Below are positions 11,759 to 19,555 of a stretch of DNA of 20,504 bases, in pieces. How positions within the stretch are numbered: position 1 is the stretch's first letter; each line of letters opens with the position of its first letter. The notes under the pieces are model-generated. The model did not search any database, had not been told where the DNA came from, and worked only from the letters and a program-made list of their open reading frames with translations. The stretch lies in contig CAZXID010000029.1 of NCBI GenBank assembly GCA_964640325.1, forward strand, positions 1 through 20,504, written 5' to 3'. This DNA comes from DAOQAU01 sp964640325. Its GTDB lineage: Bacteria; Cyanobacteriota; Vampirovibrionia; Gastranaerophilales; Gastranaerophilaceae. Made by a program: the position numbers and the translations under genes.

Positions 11759-12181
11759 ATGGAAGTCGGAAAAATTAATTCTGATTTAAATTTTGGAGGT
11801 GTTGTAAATGTAGCCGGTAATAAAAAACAGGTAGGGAATTTACTAAAACATGTTGTAAGTGAAGCTTCAAAACAAAATATAGCATTTAGATTTATGTCAC
11901 TGGAAGCCAGCAGCGTTGATAAAAATTTTAGAGCATATATGATAACAACAGGTAAAGAAGCACAAATTCTTAAACAGGCACAATCACAAAAAAATAATTT
12001 TTATGAAATAACAAAAAAAATCGGTTTTCCTAAAGGTACAAAATCGCCCCAAAAATTGTTAAAAAGATTAGAATCGGGAGAAATCGTTTTATCAACATTT
12101 AAAAGCCCGCCATTTTTTACCAAAATAAAAAGAGCGGTGGAAAGACGTTTTTTAGAATTTGTTTACGGGGTTGACGATTAA
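11759..12181 (+). CDS. Orphan protein, 140 residues, SxxNF N-terminal motif
   Basis: There is no recognisable family. The basic protein begins MEVGKINSDLNFGGVVNVAG. Residues 8-16 (SDLNFGGVV) resemble residues 11-19 (SRINFTSHV) of the orphan at 19076-19465. The rest looks mixed alpha/beta and is rich in Lys, with a C-terminal basic helix (about 118-135). It has no signal peptide or membrane segment. ATG 11759 has AAGGAG at 11746-11751 with a 7-base gap. It is divergent from the 57-residue gene across 165 AT-rich bases. Its stop overlaps the stop of gloA on the other strand within the palindrome TTAA. Confidence 0.75.
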   Translation: MEVGKINSDLNFGGVVNVAGNKKQVGNLLKHVVSEASKQNIAFRFMSLEASSVDKNFRAYMITTGKEAQILKQAQSQKNNFYEITKKIGFPKGTKSPQKLLKRLESGEIVLSTFKSPPFFTKIKRAVERRFLEFVYGVDD

Positions 12182-12555
12182 TTTTTTTCAATAAGCTCTA
12201 TTTCGTAACCGTCAGGGTCTTTCACAAAGGCGATTAGAGATTTGCTGTTTGGGATATTAAAAGGTTCATATAAGTATTTTAGCCCCATTTCATCAATTTT
12301 TTTACTGAAATCCTCCATAGAATCAACCTCAAAAGCAAAATGCCCAAACCCGTTACCTATTTGGTAGCCGTTTTCGGGGGTTTCGTCATTGTAAGTCAAT
12401 TCGATTTGAACTTCACCATGTTTATCAGACAGAAAAAACAAATTACAGTCGCCAAGCCTCATTTCTTTTACCAATTCAAGTTCAAGAAGTTCATTGTAAA
12501 ATTTAAGCGATTTTTCTATATCTTTGACCCTAATCATTGTGTGTAAAAATTTCAT
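12178..12555 (-). CDS. gloA: Lactoylglutathione lyase (glyoxalase I), VOC fold
   Basis: It isomerises the methylglyoxal-thiol adduct, the first step of methylglyoxal detoxification. The 125 residues align with E. coli GloA: HTMIRV at 5-10, IELTYN at 51-56, GHFAFEV at 71-77 and DPDGYEIELIE at 113-123. The four metal ligands are present as His5, Glu52, His72 and Glu120. It is slightly shorter than the E. coli protein (135) because of a trimmed C-terminus. AAAGGAG lies 5 bases before the ATG. It is the last gene of the six-gene minus-strand operon, 20 bases after ispF. The thiol partner in this organism is unknown, since no glutathione genes are in view. Confidence 0.88.
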   Translation of the reverse strand: MKFLHTMIRVKDIEKSLKFYNELLELELVKEMRLGDCNLFFLSDKHGEVQIELTYNDETPENGYQIGNGFGHFAFEVDSMEDFSKKIDEMGLKYLYEPFNIPNSKSLIAFVKDPDGYEIELIEKN

Positions 12556-12575
12556 AATGTCTCCTTTAAAATTTA

Positions 12576-13067
12576 TTATTTTTTAACTAATAATGCAACC
12601 GCATTTGCCTCAATTGCTTCCAATCTGCCTACCGCATCGACTTTTTCGTTTGTTTTTGCCTTTATCGAGATTAAATCTACATCAATGCCGAGGGTATCTG
12701 CCAGAATTTTTTTCATTTGAGGTATATAGGGCATCATTTTAGGTTCTTGAGCAATTATATTTGAATCAATGTTATTAATCTCATAGCCTTTCTCTGTAAT
12801 TAGGGCGTATACTTTTTTTAGTAGAATCAGGCTTGAAATATTTTTAAATTCAGCATCGTTGTCAGGGAATAATGTTCCTATATCGGGAAGTGCAAGTGCC
12901 CCGAGCATTGCGTCTATAATTGCATGAATTAAAACATCAGCATCTGAGTGCCCCAGAAGCCCTTTTTTGTAAGGGATTTTTACCCCGCCTATAATTAAAT
13001 TCCGATTATCGACTAATTGATGAATATCATATCCTGTTCCAATTTTAAACTTTTGCATTGTAAGCAT
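12576..13067 (-). CDS. ispF: 2-C-methyl-D-erythritol 2,4-cyclodiphosphate synthase
   Basis: IspF makes the cyclic diphosphate in the MEP pathway to isoprenoids and is a zinc-dependent trimer. The metal-site residues are visible as the Asp and His of GTGYDIH and the His of GLLGHSDADVLIHA. LPDIGTLFPDND and IIAQEPKMMPYIPQM are also characteristic. The end reads EKVDAVGRLEAIEANAVALL, where many IspF proteins have GRGEGI, a mild variant. I place the start at ATG 13067 (163 residues), because AAAGG lies 7 bases upstream; ATG 13058 is a close alternative (160 residues). A TTG at 13082 would extend the frame but has no support. The start overlaps the end of the HAD gene by 23 bases, so translation is likely coupled. 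ispD is not adjacent. Confidence 0.94.
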   Translation of the reverse strand: MLTMQKFKIGTGYDIHQLVDNRNLIIGGVKIPYKKGLLGHSDADVLIHAIIDAMLGALALPDIGTLFPDNDAEFKNISSLILLKKVYALITEKGYEINNIDSNIIAQEPKMMPYIPQMKKILADTLGIDVDLISIKAKTNEKVDAVGRLEAIEANAVALLVKK

Positions 13068-13854
13068 CCACAAACCTTTCAACAGCTTTTACAAAGCCAT
13101 TATTATTAACCGTATCAGTTATGTAATCGGCAACTTCTTTAAGCTCAGGGGTGGCGTTACCCATTGCGACTTTAATCCCGCCTGCGGCAAGAAGTTCAAT
13201 ATCGTTATTTTGATCGCCGATTGCCATAACCTCCTCTTTTTTAAATCCATAGTACTGCCTTAAAAAATCAACTGCACAGAATTTTGTCGCTTCACCATGA
13301 CAAACTTCACAAAAATAAGGAGTTGATTTTACTATATGGAGTTGAGGATATATTTCTGATAAATAATTAAGCCAGCTTGTCACTTTTTCTTGATTATCAA
13401 AATCTATCAAAAGAAGTTTGTTTAAATCATGCAAATCAATCCCGTCAAACGATTTTACAATAAAGCCGGTAGAGCGCTCTCCTGTGTATCTTCTTACGAC
13501 TTGATCATCTTTTTCGACATAGAGCTCGTCATTCATATACAAATTGACATGGACGTCATTTTGCTTTGCCCAATTTAAAATTTCTCTTGTTTCCTGCACC
13601 GGCAAAACTCTTTGATAAAGAATTTTGTCTCTATATTTTACCATTCCGCCCTGATAGGAAACAATAGGGGTATCAAGCCCAAGCTCTTCTGCTATATAAT
13701 CTGTCGCCGCATGCATTCTACCGGTAACTAAAATAACCTTGATGCTGTCATCGGATAATTTTTTAATGCAATTTTTAACCTCTTGATTAAATTCAAAATT
13801 GTATTTCAAGATAGTGCCGTCAATATCGGTCGCTATAAGTTTAATATCTGCCAT
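13045..13854 (-). CDS. HAD-superfamily hydrolase, Cof type
   Basis: This is a phosphatase of the Cof/YidA-like HAD IIB group, usually acting on sugar phosphates, FMN or similar small molecules; the substrate here cannot be told. The 269 residues carry motif I DIDGT (10-14, nucleophile Asp10 and Asp12), motif II VTGR (43-46) and motif IV GDQNND (213-218). The cap domain lies between about 85 and 190. The ATG is preceded by AGAGGG, which overlaps the stop region of the Nudix gene 10 bases upstream. It lies fourth in the operon, overlapping ispF downstream. Confidence 0.9.
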   Translation of the reverse strand: MADIKLIATDIDGTILKYNFEFNQEVKNCIKKLSDDSIKVILVTGRMHAATDYIAEELGLDTPIVSYQGGMVKYRDKILYQRVLPVQETREILNWAKQNDVHVNLYMNDELYVEKDDQVVRRYTGERSTGFIVKSFDGIDLHDLNKLLLIDFDNQEKVTSWLNYLSEIYPQLHIVKSTPYFCEVCHGEATKFCAVDFLRQYYGFKKEEVMAIGDQNNDIELLAAGGIKVAMGNATPELKEVADYITDTVNNNGFVKAVERFVDAYNAKV

Positions 13855-13864
13855 GAATTTCCCT

Positions 13865-14413
13865 CTAAGGTAATTTTATAAATCCGTTCAAGCCTGCTCT
13901 TGTAAGTGCACAAATTGTTTTTGCATCATTAATTTCACCGGTTTTTACCATTTCAAAAACCTTATCCAAATTATACTCGAAATATTCTATGATTTCACCG
14001 TCTTCGGGGTTATGCTTTTTGTATTCTAAATCACGGGCAAAGTAAAAATGAAGAGTTTCGTCGCAAAAACCAGGGCTTGAATAAGCAATTCCAAGTTTAT
14101 CCCATTTTTTTGCCACAAATCCTGTTTCTTCTTCAAATTCTCTTTTTGCTGCAATGTCAGGGTTTTCTCCCTTATCAAGTTTTCCCGCAGGAAGTTCAAG
14201 TGAAACCAATTTAAGCGGATACCTATATTGTTTTACCAAAAGAATCGTTTGCTTATCTTTTAATGCAAGAATCACGACGCCCCCGGGATGATTTACTACT
14301 TCTCTTATCGCCGTTTCTCCGGTGGAGAGTTCAACGTCATCTTTTTTTACATCAAAAACAATCCCGTTAAATATATCTCTAGAATTTAATGTTTTTTCGT
14401 AAAATTTTTGCAT
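13865..14413 (-). CDS. nudF: Nudix hydrolase, ADP-ribose pyrophosphatase type
   Basis: It hydrolyses ADP-ribose (and possibly related nucleotide sugars) to AMP and ribose 5-phosphate. The 182 residues are typical. The full Nudix box G-x5-E-x7-REUxEExGU runs from Gly77 to Phe99 (GKLDKGENPDIAAK, then REFEEETGF), with the catalytic glutamates in place. Upstream are VVNHPGGVVILAL and ILLVKQYRYPLKLVSLELPA, characteristic of the NudF/YqkG group. The ATG has AAGGAG only 3 bases upstream, and that site overlaps the stop of the HEAT-like gene, so translation is probably coupled. Confidence 0.9.
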   Translation of the reverse strand: MQKFYEKTLNSRDIFNGIVFDVKKDDVELSTGETAIREVVNHPGGVVILALKDKQTILLVKQYRYPLKLVSLELPAGKLDKGENPDIAAKREFEEETGFVAKKWDKLGIAYSSPGFCDETLHFYFARDLEYKKHNPEDGEIIEYFEYNLDKVFEMVKTGEINDAKTICALTRAGLNGFIKLP

Positions 14414-14420
14414 AAGCTCC

Positions 14421-15635
14421 TTAAAAAAGCGCCTTTATAACGTTTTTAATATTTTCATCCGTTATTTTTGACAATACATCCTCAATATTAATTTTTTCAA
14501 GCTTTCCTAATGATTTTATGACTTCAACTGTTTTTAAAATAATTGTTTGGTTTGTCGAGCTTAAAAGGCTTCTTAATTCATCAAAAGCTTGGTGCATGTT
14601 CAATTCCTGGACAAGCTCAAGCGCAGGGAAAATAAAGTCACTCCATTGGTCGAGCTCGTTTAATACTAAATCTTTTTGAATATTCCAAAAAAGCTCCATT
14701 TGGGAGTTTAAAAGTGTTTTTATTTCAAAAATTTCATTTTTTGTTTCTTTATCTTCATCAAAAATGTATTCATCATTTTCCGTCAATTGCTCGAATTTAA
14801 TTTTTGCATTCAAAAGAACAATCGCAATTTTAGGGCTTTTTTCGTCCTTTTGCAACTCAATAAGTCTTTCCAAAATATCATAAAGCTGAAAATCAAAAAT
14901 CTGACAAAGTGAAACAATTTCACCGAGCCCGTTTATTATATGATTGACAGCTAAAATGGTATCATATTTTAAATCTGTATCAAAAAACTCCAAAAAACTT
15001 TGCAGGTAAGAAATTTCTGAGGCAATATTTTCAGGCATGGATGATGTTTTCATAGTTTTAAAGATATTTTCAATAGCTTTAGAGTCGTTGTATGAAACCA
15101 AAAACCTGACAGCCGAAAGCTTTTCAAACTCATCATTTGAATCAAGTTTTTGTATAGCCTGATTGTAAGAAAATTCATCTTTCATTTCAGAAAGAGCCAC
15201 GGCACAGTTCATTGCAAGAGGGTCGAAATCTGAATAAGAATGTTTTCTGAGCAAATCAATAGCTAAAGTATCGTTAATAACAGAAAAATATTTTGCACAA
15301 TAAGCTTTTTGAGAATCCGAGCCGTTTTCTAAAAGTTCAAGCATTTTATCGGTTAAGTCTTCGTCTGCATATTTGGTAAGGGCATCTACAATAACATCTT
15401 CATAATCACCACAATAAGCTGCCAAAAAACTCAAAAGATTAAGATAATTGGTTTCATTTATAGCTGCAGCAAGTCTTTTTGCTACATTATGTTTAATAAA
15501 ATCAAATAAAAAATTGCTTTTTTCCACTAAAATGCAAAAAGCATTTACATCTGAATTGTCAATAATATGTGCAGCCGCATATTCAAAATCTTTAGGGTTT
15601 TTCCCTGTAAGTTTTTTGACAATTTCTTCAGACAT
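14421..15635 (-). CDS. HEAT-like helical repeat protein, function unknown
   Basis: The 404 residues are almost wholly helical and acidic, with degenerate repeats of about 30-40 residues. Examples are KAYCAKYFSVINDTLAIDLL, LAMNCAVALSEMKDEFSYNQ and KLSAVRFLVSYNDSKAIENI, resembling HEAT/PBS-lyase repeats. There is no catalytic motif, signal peptide or membrane segment, so it is probably a cytosolic scaffold or protein-binding protein. It begins 3 bases after the DprA-like gene stop, and its own Shine-Dalgarno is weak (TTGGA inside the preceding gene), so it probably relies on reinitiation. Its fixed place between a DprA-like protein and a Nudix enzyme gives no clear functional hint. Confidence 0.8.
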   Translation of the reverse strand: MSEEIVKKLTGKNPKDFEYAAAHIIDNSDVNAFCILVEKSNFLFDFIKHNVAKRLAAAINETNYLNLLSFLAAYCGDYEDVIVDALTKYADEDLTDKMLELLENGSDSQKAYCAKYFSVINDTLAIDLLRKHSYSDFDPLAMNCAVALSEMKDEFSYNQAIQKLDSNDEFEKLSAVRFLVSYNDSKAIENIFKTMKTSSMPENIASEISYLQSFLEFFDTDLKYDTILAVNHIINGLGEIVSLCQIFDFQLYDILERLIELQKDEKSPKIAIVLLNAKIKFEQLTENDEYIFDEDKETKNEIFEIKTLLNSQMELFWNIQKDLVLNELDQWSDFIFPALELVQELNMHQAFDELRSLLSSTNQTIILKTVEVIKSLGKLEKINIEDVLSKITDENIKNVIKALF

Positions 15636-15638
15636 AAG

Positions 15639-16226
15639 CTAGTCCAAATAGAAGACGGTAACTACTTTGTGAGCTTCTTCGGCATATTCAACCGCTTTGT
15701 GCAAAGTTTTACTTGTATGAGAAAGGAAACATATAAGTTGATTACAATCGTCTATAATTTCTCTGTTACATACTCTTGAAGCATCTGCAAGGGTCATCAT
15801 GGCTCTGTCGGGATGTTCTATGATATTTGGGACGCCGATAAGCTGATCTTGGACGTCAGAGGGCTGTTGGCCGATAGTTTGGGGCAAAATGACTTTCAGT
15901 TTATCGGGGTTTGCTTTCATCGCGCCTCTTATTGCAGCAGCGTTAGTTCCTGAAGAACCTCCTGAAGTAACAATTGTACTTCCTTGCATAACAAGTGCCA
16001 TAGCTAAAGTTTCAATTAGCTGCTGATGCGTAATCGGCAGATTGCGACTTCCGATAATGGCAAAACGTTTTGCCGATTGTTGAATTGTAGCCAATTCCAT
16101 TGCAAGCTCGTCAATAGCATCGGGAGACGAGTCCGAAACTTTATCCAAATCATCTACCGGAACCATAATCGACGGCTGTTCGTTATCGGATTTGCCATCT
16201 GAATTTAAAATTTTTTCTTCTACCAT
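15639..16226 (-). CDS. Short DprA/LOG-like Rossmann protein, cyanobacterial type
   Basis: The 195 residues hold one DprA-like Rossmann domain: FAIIGSRNLPITHQQLIETL, then IVTSGGSSGTNAAAIRGAM, VILPQTIGQQPSDVQDQL, and ICFLSHTSKTLHKAVEYAEE with the ending VVTVFYLD. It lacks the SAM and winged-helix parts of full DprA. I recall short cyanobacterial proteins annotated as DNA recombination-mediator protein A with ELATIQQ, GSRHVPITHQNLIE and ILPQSLERQP in the same order. This one shares ELATIQQ and GSRNLPITHQQLIE. The first about 40 residues are acidic and variable. It may bind DNA or a nucleotide; activity is unproven. It is the first gene of the operon, divergent from pcrA, and has AAGAAGG before the ATG. 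Confidence 0.85.
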   Translation of the reverse strand: MVEEKILNSDGKSDNEQPSIMVPVDDLDKVSDSSPDAIDELAMELATIQQSAKRFAIIGSRNLPITHQQLIETLAMALVMQGSTIVTSGGSSGTNAAAIRGAMKANPDKLKVILPQTIGQQPSDVQDQLIGVPNIIEHPDRAMMTLADASRVCNREIIDDCNQLICFLSHTSKTLHKAVEYAEEAHKVVTVFYLD

Positions 16227-16394
16227 TTTTTACCTTCTTTACACAGTCAACTTTAAAAAAAACTTTTTTTTAGTATGATAATTGTAGCACAAAAAATAAA
16301 TTTGAAAAGAGGGGAGCATAAGCTGAAAAGGTGAATAGTTAAACAGGTAAATAATTTAATAATTTTTATGCCCTTAAGCCTTTAAGCTAATATA

Positions 16395-19052
16395 ATGGAA
16401 AATATTTTAGATAATTTAAATAAAGAGCAACTTGAAGCGGTAAAAACCATTAAAGGTCCTTTACTTATTTTGGCTGGCGCAGGTAGCGGAAAAACAAGGG
16501 TTTTAACCTCAAGAATAGCTTATTTGATTAAATCCGGAGTGCGTGCAAAAGAAATTTTAGCGGTAACTTTTACCAACAAAGCCGCAAAAGAGATGAGAGA
16601 AAGACTTGCCTCAATGCTTGGAGAAGAAATAGTAAAATACATGTGGGTAGGCACTTTTCACAGTATTTGCGGAAGAATTTTGCGCCAAGATATCGAAAAT
16701 TACAAATTTCAATCAGGCAAATTTTTAGATAAAAATTTTACTATTTATGATGAACAAGACTCACTTTCGGTGATAAAACAGGGATTAAAAAAACTCAATC
16801 TTGACGACAAAATTTATGCCCCAAAACTTATAAAAACAATTATTTCTGATTCAAAAAACAAAATGCAGGATGCTTATTCATTTTCAACCTTTGCACGAGA
16901 TTTTAAATCACAAAAAATAGCCTCTGTTTTTGAAGAATATGAAAACATCCTGAACAACAACAATGCAATGGATTTTGACGATATGCTCATGCTTGCGGTA
17001 AAGCTTTTAGAACAAAACCCGCAAGTAAGAGAAAAATACTTTGCCAGATTTCAGCATATCTTAGTTGATGAGTTTCAAGACACAAACCAAGCACAATACA
17101 GACTTGTAAATATGCTCTATACGAACGAAGGAGAAAGAAAACAAGAGGCGAAGATGCGTAGTCGCTTAGAAGATAATGAAAAAAGCCACGACTCTGTGCA
17201 TCCACGAATCCACGCTTCTCGTTCTCTGTGCGTCGTAGGCGACATTGACCAATCTATTTACAGTTGGAGAGGTGCTGATTTTAAGATTCTGCTTAATTTT
17301 CAACGTGATTTTCGAGATACAAAAATGATTAAGCTTGAACAAAATTACCGCTCAACCGAAAATATTTTAAATGTTGCAAACGCAATTATAGAAAATAACG
17401 AAGAACGTGTCGAAAAAGTTTTGTATTCGCAAAAAGGTTCGGGCGAAAAAATCCAGTATTTTGAAGCCCAAGATGAATCCGATGAAGCAAATTTTATTGT
17501 CCAAGCAATCAAAAATATTTCACCTGATTTTAACAAATTTGCGGTTTTATACAGAACAAACGCCCAATCCAGGGCACTTGAAGAAGCATGCATCACACAC
17601 GGAATCCCTTACAGAATCTACGGCGGGCTGAAATTCTACGATAGAAAAGAGATAAAAGATATAATTGCTTATTTGAACCTAATTCACAATACAGATGATT
17701 CAATAAGCTTTAAAAGGATTGTGAATACTCCAAAGCGTGCAATAGGCGATACAACAATAAAAACCCTTCAAATGATTGCAGATGAAAAAGACGTAAGCCT
17801 TTTTAAGGCGGCTCTGCAGCTTGACGAAGTTGAGGGAATCAACTCAAAAACAAAAGAAAAATTAAAAAAATTTACAGACTTAATTTTAGATTTCAAAAAA
17901 GTTCAGCCAAAATACAATTTGCGAGAATTTGTATCGCTTGTGATTGAAAAAAGCGGGTATTTAAGAGAATTGCAGGAAGAAAGAACACCTGAAAGCGAAT
18001 CAAGGATTGAAAACCTGCAGGAATTGGTAAATGTTGCAGGCGAATTTGAACCTGAAGATATTAACAATGCTTACAGCGAATTTCTTGCCCAAATTGCACT
18101 TGTATCTGATATTGATAGCTTAGATAATATTTCAAATAACGTTACTTTGATGACACTTCATTCAGCTAAAGGGCTTGAATTTCCAATAGTTTTTGTTGCG
18201 GGGCTTGAAGAAGGAATTTTTCCGCACCAGCGCACTTTCAACTCACCCTCTGAGCTTGAAGAAGAGCGCAGGCTCATGTATGTAGGAGTTACAAGGGCGG
18301 AAGAAAAACTTTATCTTACAAGTGCAAAGCGCAGACAAATGTGGGGAGAATTTAAATATTACAACCCCAGCCGCTTTTTGGAAGAAATTCCGCAAAATTT
18401 GCTTGAAAGCTCGGTTTCACAAAATTACGAAACTCAGGCGACATTTACAAGTGCAGTTAATAAAATTAAAGGTAAGGATTATAATGCGCCGAAGGCTTCG
18501 CCTTCGGCGCATTCAGACCGCTTCGGCTACATCCCGCCAAGCGCAGGGTTCGGAAAGAACTTTGTTGCGCCCAAAAATAAAGAAAAATGGGTAAATGAAA
18601 ACGAAAAATTACGTCGTTGCGAGGAGCATAGCGACGAAGCAATCCAAAAAACCTCCCGCCGAAGTCTAAATAACTCCTCTGTCCTTCGAGCACCTTTTTC
18701 CTCAAGGGGAGATGGAAAATATCCTCAAAGTAAAATTATTTTAAACAAATCACAAATTAATAAAGAAAAAGAACAGGAAAAAATTGATAAATTTTTTAAA
18801 GACAATGCCATAAAACGTATGCTTGCCGAAAAGAAAAAAGAAGAAGCAAAGAAAAATGCTGAAGCACAAAAAAAGTTCAATTCTGTACCTTATTTTTTCA
18901 ATGAAGGCGAAAGGGTATTTCACGAAAAATTAGGAATCGGGCACATTGAAGCAGTGACCCAAATCAATGAAAGTACGATGTACACAATAGATTTCGGCGA
19001 AAAAGGCAAAAAAGCAATGGATGCGGCTTATGCCAATTTAAAAAAGTTTTAG
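16395..19052 (+). CDS. pcrA: UvrD/PcrA-type DNA helicase with repeat-derived in-frame insertions
   Basis: This is an SF1A 3'-5' helicase for repair and replication-conflict removal. Its 885 residues are well above the usual 720-750. It shows the Q-motif LNKEQLEAV (8-16), Walker A AGAGSGKT (27-34), motif Ia VTFTNKAAKEM, motif II DEFQDT (225-230), motif III VGDIDQSIYSWRGAD (281-295), motif IV LEQNYRS (314-320), motif V TLHSAKGLEFPIVFVAGLEE and motif VI MYVGVTRAEEKL. The C-terminus keeps the Tudor-like RNA-polymerase-binding domain. About 29 residues (248-276) are inserted between motifs II and III. The linker (about 697-778) contains further palindrome-derived segments, all in frame. No clear Shine-Dalgarno precedes the ATG. 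Confidence 0.95.
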   Translation: MENILDNLNKEQLEAVKTIKGPLLILAGAGSGKTRVLTSRIAYLIKSGVRAKEILAVTFTNKAAKEMRERLASMLGEEIVKYMWVGTFHSICGRILRQDIENYKFQSGKFLDKNFTIYDEQDSLSVIKQGLKKLNLDDKIYAPKLIKTIISDSKNKMQDAYSFSTFARDFKSQKIASVFEEYENILNNNNAMDFDDMLMLAVKLLEQNPQVREKYFARFQHILVDEFQDTNQAQYRLVNMLYTNEGERKQEAKMRSRLEDNEKSHDSVHPRIHASRSLCVVGDIDQSIYSWRGADFKILLNFQRDFRDTKMIKLEQNYRSTENILNVANAIIENNEERVEKVLYSQKGSGEKIQYFEAQDESDEANFIVQAIKNISPDFNKFAVLYRTNAQSRALEEACITHGIPYRIYGGLKFYDRKEIKDIIAYLNLIHNTDDSISFKRIVNTPKRAIGDTTIKTLQMIADEKDVSLFKAALQLDEVEGINSKTKEKLKKFTDLILDFKKVQPKYNLREFVSLVIEKSGYLRELQEERTPESESRIENLQELVNVAGEFEPEDINNAYSEFLAQIALVSDIDSLDNISNNVTLMTLHSAKGLEFPIVFVAGLEEGIFPHQRTFNSPSELEEERRLMYVGVTRAEEKLYLTSAKRRQMWGEFKYYNPSRFLEEIPQNLLESSVSQNYETQATFTSAVNKIKGKDYNAPKASPSAHSDRFGYIPPSAGFGKNFVAPKNKEKWVNENEKLRRCEEHSDEAIQKTSRRSLNNSSVLRAPFSSRGDGKYPQSKIILNKSQINKEKEQEKIDKFFKDNAIKRMLAEKKKEEAKKNAEAQKKFNSVPYFFNEGERVFHEKLGIGHIEAVTQINESTMYTIDFGEKGKKAMDAAYANLKKF
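17136..17222. repeat. Imperfect palindromic insert within pcrA (between motifs II and III)
   Basis: These 87 bases (29 codons) have no counterpart in PcrA/UvrD at this point: NEGE would otherwise run straight into SLCVVGD. Positions 17144-17165 and 17198-17219 form imperfect inverted arms (AGAGGCG... and ...CGCTTCT, about 14 of 22 pairs plus G-T pairs). The translation is charged and unlike a helicase. It looks like a palindromic element accepted in a surface loop. Confidence 0.6.
18483..18513. repeat. Perfect GC-rich palindrome inside the pcrA linker
   Basis: AATGCGCCGAAGGC 18483-18496 and GCCTTCGGCGCATT 18500-18513 are perfect 14-bp inverted repeats around TTC. They are read as residues 697-706 (NAPKASPSAH). 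High GC in an AT-rich gene marks it as foreign to the coding sequence. Confidence 0.8.
18611..18711. repeat. Family A repeat plus second palindrome inside the pcrA linker
   Basis: 18611-18650 begins ACGTCGTTGCGAG, identical to 113-125, and continues GCGACGAAGCAATCC as in the other family A copies. It is read in frame as LRRCEEHSDEAIQ. A second imperfect hairpin follows (CCTTCGAG 18683-18690 with CTCAAGG 18701-18707, outer CTCC/GGAG). Nothing in the segment resembles helicase sequence, and no stop codon arises. Confidence 0.8.
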
Positions 19053-19075
19053 CTTAAATTCGTAGTGACTTTAAA

Positions 19076-19465
19076 TTAAACCCATGTTAAATGTGTTTTT
19101 TGATTATGAAAATATTCGTCTTCTTGTCCATAAATTGTTTTTAAGGCAAGCGGGTCAAATATCCCGTTATCAGAAGTTTTAATAATATTTTTTGTTTGAT
19201 TTAATTCCGGGTCATAAATTGAAACTTGAAAAATATCCTTTTGCTCAGCCCCTGTACTTTCATTTTCATCGGATAAATGGGATTTTGACTTGGAAATATT
19301 TACGACATACTTGTCACCATTATGCCTCATTGCATTGATAACCTCATTCCAAGCATCCTTGTCTGAAGGATTTTGTCTTGCATATTTTAAAAATTCGGAA
19401 TTCATAAAAACATGTGAGGTAAAATTGATTCTGCTTTGAAAATTAGAAACACCATTAATTTGCAT
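19076..19465 (-). CDS. Orphan protein, 129 residues, SxxNF N-terminal motif
   Basis: There is no recognised family. It begins MQINGVSNFQSRINFTSHVF; residues 11-19 (SRINFTSHV) resemble residues 8-16 of the 140-residue orphan at 11759. The rest is hydrophilic, with Ser/Glu/Asp-rich low complexity in the middle (about 58-77) and no signal peptide or membrane helix. The ATG has AGGAGA with a 5-base gap. It is convergent with pcrA, with only 23 bases between the stops and no obvious terminator. It lies 90 bases downstream of the dnaJ-like gene on the same strand, with possible regulatory repeats in that gap. Confidence 0.75.
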   Translation of the reverse strand: MQINGVSNFQSRINFTSHVFMNSEFLKYARQNPSDKDAWNEVINAMRHNGDKYVVNISKSKSHLSDENESTGAEQKDIFQVSIYDPELNQTKNIIKTSDNGIFDPLALKTIYGQEDEYFHNQKTHLTWV

Positions 19466-19484
19466 AAATTTCTCCTATATTTAG

Positions 19485-19510
19485 TGTGATAAATTAAACT
19501 CTGTGATAAA
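19485..19510. repeat. Direct repeat TGTGATAAA, 17 bases apart
   Basis: TGTGATAAA occurs at 19485-19493 and 19502-19510, upstream of the 129-residue orphan. The 17-base phase is about one and a half helix turns. It could be a pair of regulator half-sites or chance. Confidence 0.3.
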
Positions 19511-19555
19511 ATAATTTGCTAGTATATTACAAAAAATTAACAAATAATTTAAAAA

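Noticed and set aside
13068..13082. TTG start for ispF
   Set aside because: It is a non-ATG start without Shine-Dalgarno, giving residues not seen in IspF; two ATGs follow closely.
15870..15880. Second GCCGATA word as another sigma-28 promoter
   Set aside because: It lies inside the DprA-like gene with no matching -35 and no gene start downstream on that strand.
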